This document shows, one piece after another, positions 60,150 through 64,000 of a stretch of DNA of 64,000 bases. How positions within the stretch are numbered: the first letter of the stretch is position 1; the number at the start of each line of letters is the position of its first letter. The stretch is from Aotearoamyces nothofagi (lineage: Eukaryota > Ascomycota > Leotiomycetes > Leotiales > Tympanidaceae). The stretch is taken from assembly GCA_015345905.1 (NCBI GenBank), contig JADDTR010000013.1, positions 315,411 through 379,410 on the forward strand. The letters run 5' to 3'. The translations under genes were made by a program, and so were the position numbers. Below the pieces are notes generated by a model that saw only the letters and a list, made by a program, of their open reading frames with translations, was not told the origin of the DNA and made no database searches.

Positions 60150-63100
60150 ATGGCAGCGCCACAGAATATCATCGATCTTGATGGCATCGGGGATAATGAT
60201 GAGCTAGAATTTGTGTGCAGTGGTAAGCTACTCTTTTGCCTATATTTACTCGGCACGTCAAATCATGATCATTATTCTGCATATCAACTGAGCTTTCAAG
60301 AGTCATACATTCTTGAAAGGGGTTCGAGAATTGAAAGGAACATGGATATATAGTAGAATTTTGGATGATTACCACGCAATTGCTAACTAGTATTTATAGT
60401 CCCCTCATCCGTCCATAGAAGTCCTTCGTCACATAATCCGATAGCTCATCAACCTCGCAAAAGTACATTACAACATCCCAATCCAACAAGAAAACCAGTG
60501 GAGAAGCTTAGTTTACAGTCGCCATGCCCATCACCAAATCGTTTCTCCAACAATCGACCTCAAGCAAGCCAAGTTCGGGTACCTGAAGACCTAGCACGAT
60601 CAACGTGGACATTCCCCACTGCGTGGAATCCATCCAACACTACTGCTGCCCGCCTATCTTCGTCCACTTTGTTTAACCCCCACAGCAAAAGACAAATATC
60701 CATGACTCCCCCGGCACCAAAGCGCATGTGCCGCAGTCCCTCCCGTTCACCACCACTGGATGTAGACTCCCATACAGGCATGGAATTCGTCACCAAGGAG
60801 GGTTATGAGGCTGCATTTGTTCGTGAGCCCCGAAGGAAAACTGCAGACGGCACATATCAACTTATTTCTCGAAACGGGCATCAACCAACTAAAGCCGAGA
60901 TTGCCCATTATTGTAATATTATTGAGATCTACGACAAGGATGATGAAGGCGAAGACGAAGACGAAGACGATGAAGTGAGTATCATCTCAGATGGTGGCCT
61001 AAAGAAGTCATCAAGATTTAACCGGCGGCCACCCAATAAAGACGACATATTCATTGACCTCGATGAGGAGGAGGATTTTCTATACTGTGACATTGATCTT
61101 CACGATCAGCCGCCTATAGTCAGGCCGCCGTCAGTCACAAGATGTTCAATTGTGCTCCCTCCGAGGAACATCCCGATTGCACCTCCCTTGATCTCCCTCG
61201 ACCAAGTTCAACTTGGTTGCCTTATAATGCGCCCTGGTAAGGTCGTAGAATTGCGAGATAGTTCATATCTCCGGATCAAGAGCGTCATAAAGAATCTGGA
61301 GACTGACGATATCAAACTTCGTGGACACCGATTGCAAAGATGTAGAGATGTCAATGGAATTCTACCGAAGAAGCTGAACGAGATGTGTTGGACAGTTGAG
61401 GTAGATGTGGACGATCCACGGCATCGACTAGAGCAGAGTGTAATAGAAGTACCTGCGAAAGATGCCGTCAGATTGAGGCGCACAAACTTCACCAACCAGC
61501 GTTTCCCCAATTGCAGCTTTCGAGACTCTGGTGCTCATATGACCAACTCTGTTATGGCAGAAGACGAAGCAGAGCTAGCAGTTCGGTGGAGATATACCTG
61601 CATATACTCCTCTGCAAAGGACCGAGTTGCCAACAATTTTATAGAGCGGATCCTAGAGCACCTGCGGGAGAGTGATTTGCTCGAAATCGATCGAGCAGTA
61701 TTTGCTGTCAAAGATGGCATCCTCCGAACTAACTTCCGTGGTGAGACAATCATTGGAGGGGCGCATTCATCAACGGATAGGTCTACCCATAAGCGTGGTC
61801 GAATTAATCATCCCGATAATCCCCATGCTAAGCACCGAACTGGAGAAGCCAGATATCTGGCAAATTTCTTTGATGATGAAGTCGCGATTCTGGACGCCCC
61901 AGATTTTCCTACTTCATATTTGCCTAATCGGAAGAGGATGCGGTCAAATAGGAGTGAAGCTGGGCCTTCGACTAACGTTCCAATTGATCTGACAGAGGAT
62001 AGCGACAATGATGAGCTTCAGATCCTCACAGATAATGTCCGACAGCGGGTTTCGACTATAACTCTCGATAATGGCAAAGATGAGGTGGATGTGGGAACTA
62101 GCCGTTCTCAGGATGAAGGACCGGAGCGCTCGAGGAGTTCCAACAAGGAGGCACGGACTCCACGAGTACCAAAGTCAATTAATCTATCCTCTTCTAACTT
62201 AGCAACGCCTCCATCTTCCGGGGCAATAAGAACCACGGTATTCATTGAAAAGAAGCACATTCGAATTTCAAGCCAGAAGTATACCTATGGTGATGGCTGT
62301 AGGTGGTTATTGAATATAACTATAATCATTTGCTAACTTTTCTACAGTCTGCGGAGCTGGTGGTGCAACTCGAGGAGCCGTTATGGCTGGTCTGGAACCA
62401 CGCTGGGGCTTCGACTTTAACGATCCTGCTTGCGAGACATGGAACCTCAACTTCCCAAACGCAGCCATCTACTGTGCCTGGGCGGACCAGATCATTGAAT
62501 TGGGACGAGGAAATGATGACTTCAAGGTTGATGTTCTTCATTTATCACCACCATGCCAGTTCTTCTCTCCCGCACACACTGTAATGGGCAAGGACGATGA
62601 AATGAACTCGGCCACTATGTTCGCATGTGGTCTTCTTCTCGATATTGCTAAGCCCCGTATCGTCACACTGGAGCAGACCTTTGGCATTGACACACCTAGA
62701 TTCGCCGGCTTCTTTCACTCGTTGATTAACATGTTCACAGACAAGGGTTTCTCTATTCGCTGGAAGATATGTCACCTCCAGGATTGGGGCTTGCCACAGC
62801 GACGTAAACGTCTCATCATGATCGCATCATGCCCAGGAGAAGTCCTACCAGAGTTCCCAGCGCCTACTCACTCTCAATACCCAGAGCAAGGTCTCAAGCA
62901 ATGGGTCAGCGTCAGGAGTGTCCTCGACGGAGTACTTCCCGGTGCTCCAGACCATGATATTGAAGCCGCATCCCAAAGGCCGCTGAACTACGCCAGCTGG
63001 GATGACAGCTCCATAGCTCCCAGATGCGTTACCACTAGTGGTGGTCAGAACTATCATCCAAACGGTCGTCGTAGGTTCACCAACCGTGAGTTTGCAGCTT

Positions 63101-63261
63101 TGCAGGGATTCCCTCCTGAGCACCGATTTAGCGGATCTTATGTGCTAAAGCAGATCGGTAATGCGGTCCCTCCAATCATTGCAAACATGCTCTTCGCATC
63201 AATTAGGAAAGCACTTGAGAAGGCGGATGGTATCCAACCAGAGGTATTGATGATTGACTAA
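60150..63261 (+). CDS. rid: RID/Masc1-type cytosine-C5 DNA methyltransferase
   Basis: Three exons, 60150-60222, 60400-62298 and 62348-63261, join in phase to 961 residues (Neurospora RID: about 845). The N terminus is Pro/Ser-rich. A BAH-like region lies at about 330-530 (QLGCLIMRPGKVVELRDSSY, NEMCWTVEVDVDDPRHRLEQ). The methyltransferase domain starts at about 655: motif I FCGAGGATRGA, motif IV HLSPPCQFFSPAHT with the catalytic Cys at about 727, motif VI LEQTFG at about 765, motif VIII QRRKRL, a target-recognition stretch with SGGQNYHPNGRRRFTNRE, motif IX/X LQGFPPEHR and IGNAVPP. EQT in place of ENV in motif VI is, as I recall, the mark of the RID/Masc1/DmtA group, which is needed for repeat-induced point mutation or premeiotic methylation. 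All catalytic motifs look intact. Divergent from a DNA glycosylase. Confidence 0.94.
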
Positions 63262-64000
63262 GACTGTATCGTTTTCAGCGCAGTAAATTGCGCCATGTAA
63301 TAGCGACAGATCACCTAAGCCTACGGCATGGAGTTTGTTGGTCGTGTATAAGTGTCTGTAGATTAAAGGCCTTCTGCCTTGTATTGTCATTTTCCACTCT
63401 CCTAAAAATGTCTATTCGTTCCTACACACGTCTTGCAGATTATTGTCTCCATGGATCGCCATCTTCATTGCCGTCACAGACTAGAAAAATCAGCAAGCCA
63501 GGACGTATCTTCAGATGGAGCAGACTTAAATTTTCCACAGGCAGCAAGCCTCTGTTCAATAAATTTCATTACAAGCAGAATAAAGAAGACGGATGAGAGG
63601 AGAAGATGGTCTCTTAATGGAATTGCGAGCACTAGGTACCCTTCTCTAAACCTTATGGCCTGGTTTCAATGTGAGATTTGCTGTAACGCTGTAACTTCGT
63701 GCCTTTCAGCGGCATTCTTGGATTAGCTTGAAAGAGAGCGGTCCTTCATGTACATAGCGGCAAGATGAAAGAATACTTCTCATTATAATCGAGCAAGAGC
63801 CGGTCCCTGAAAACTAACAGCAACAATAATGCAATTCCATTCCCATGTCTGTATTTAGTGATAGACTCATAGTCATGTATATTATTTCAAATTTACAAAA
63901 AGATCTTCATCACTAACACTCAATACAAGAATTTAAAATTTAAAATTTAAGAGACCCATTATCAATACCTAAAAATAGGCTTTCATCGTTATGGATGTCT
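63262..64000. other. 3' region of the methyltransferase gene
   Basis: AT-rich, ending in (AATTTAAA) repeats at about 63931-63955. Overlapping open frames at 63288-63726 are not protein-like. No gene supported up to the window edge. Confidence 0.5.

Overview
The window reads as nuclear DNA of a filamentous ascomycete (Pezizomycotina). The evidence is short introns (about 45-90 nt, GTAAGT-like donors, CTAAC/CTAAT branch sites), the fungal members of each recognised family, a Zn2Cys6 protein, a NIMA kinase, an FLC/TRP channel and a RID/Masc1-type DNA methyltransferase found only in fungi. Class or species cannot be fixed from sequence alone. It is a scaffold piece with one N gap (29381-29473).

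Layout. 1-4.0 kb: 3' end of PAN3, then LSM7 (minus) head-to-head with a Zn2Cys6 protein. 4.8-10.6 kb: LEU4 (2-isopropylmalate synthase) and importin beta KAP95, both plus. 11.6-14.7 kb: a UPF0303 protein (minus) divergent from D-arabinono-lactone oxidase. 15.2-20.4 kb: an accessory-looking block with a broken small gene, an unrecognised two-exon gene and a multi-exon subtilisin-like (S8) protein. 21.1-24.9 kb: a large VIT/vWA protein, divergent from the S8 gene. 26-28 kb: a ferric reductase. 28-29.9 kb: a repeat-rich, homopolymer-rich, gapped interval. 29.9-38.3 kb: MIC19, SRP receptor alpha, YIF1 and the meiotic kleisin REC8. 39-47.3 kb: an FLC/TRP-like channel, a 3.3 kb gene-poor stretch and a methionine-permease-like transporter. 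48-52.8 kb: an ankyrin/BTB protein divergent from a NIMA kinase. 53.2-63.3 kb: an MSC7-like aldehyde dehydrogenase, an HhH-GPD DNA glycosylase and, divergent from it across 2.3 kb, the RID-like DNA methyltransferase.

Most of the window is ordinary housekeeping sequence with no operon logic. The places that deserve attention are the glycosylase/methyltransferase divergent pair, the S8 protein block with its neighbouring unknown and broken genes, the gapped palindromic interval at 29.2-29.55 kb with a protein-like open stretch inside it, and the 3.3 kb gene-poor interval. Exon structures below were worked out by hand from splice signals, reading phase and remembered family sequences. For the genes whose exon list is given, the summed exon lengths are divisible by three unless stated otherwise. 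No database search was possible.
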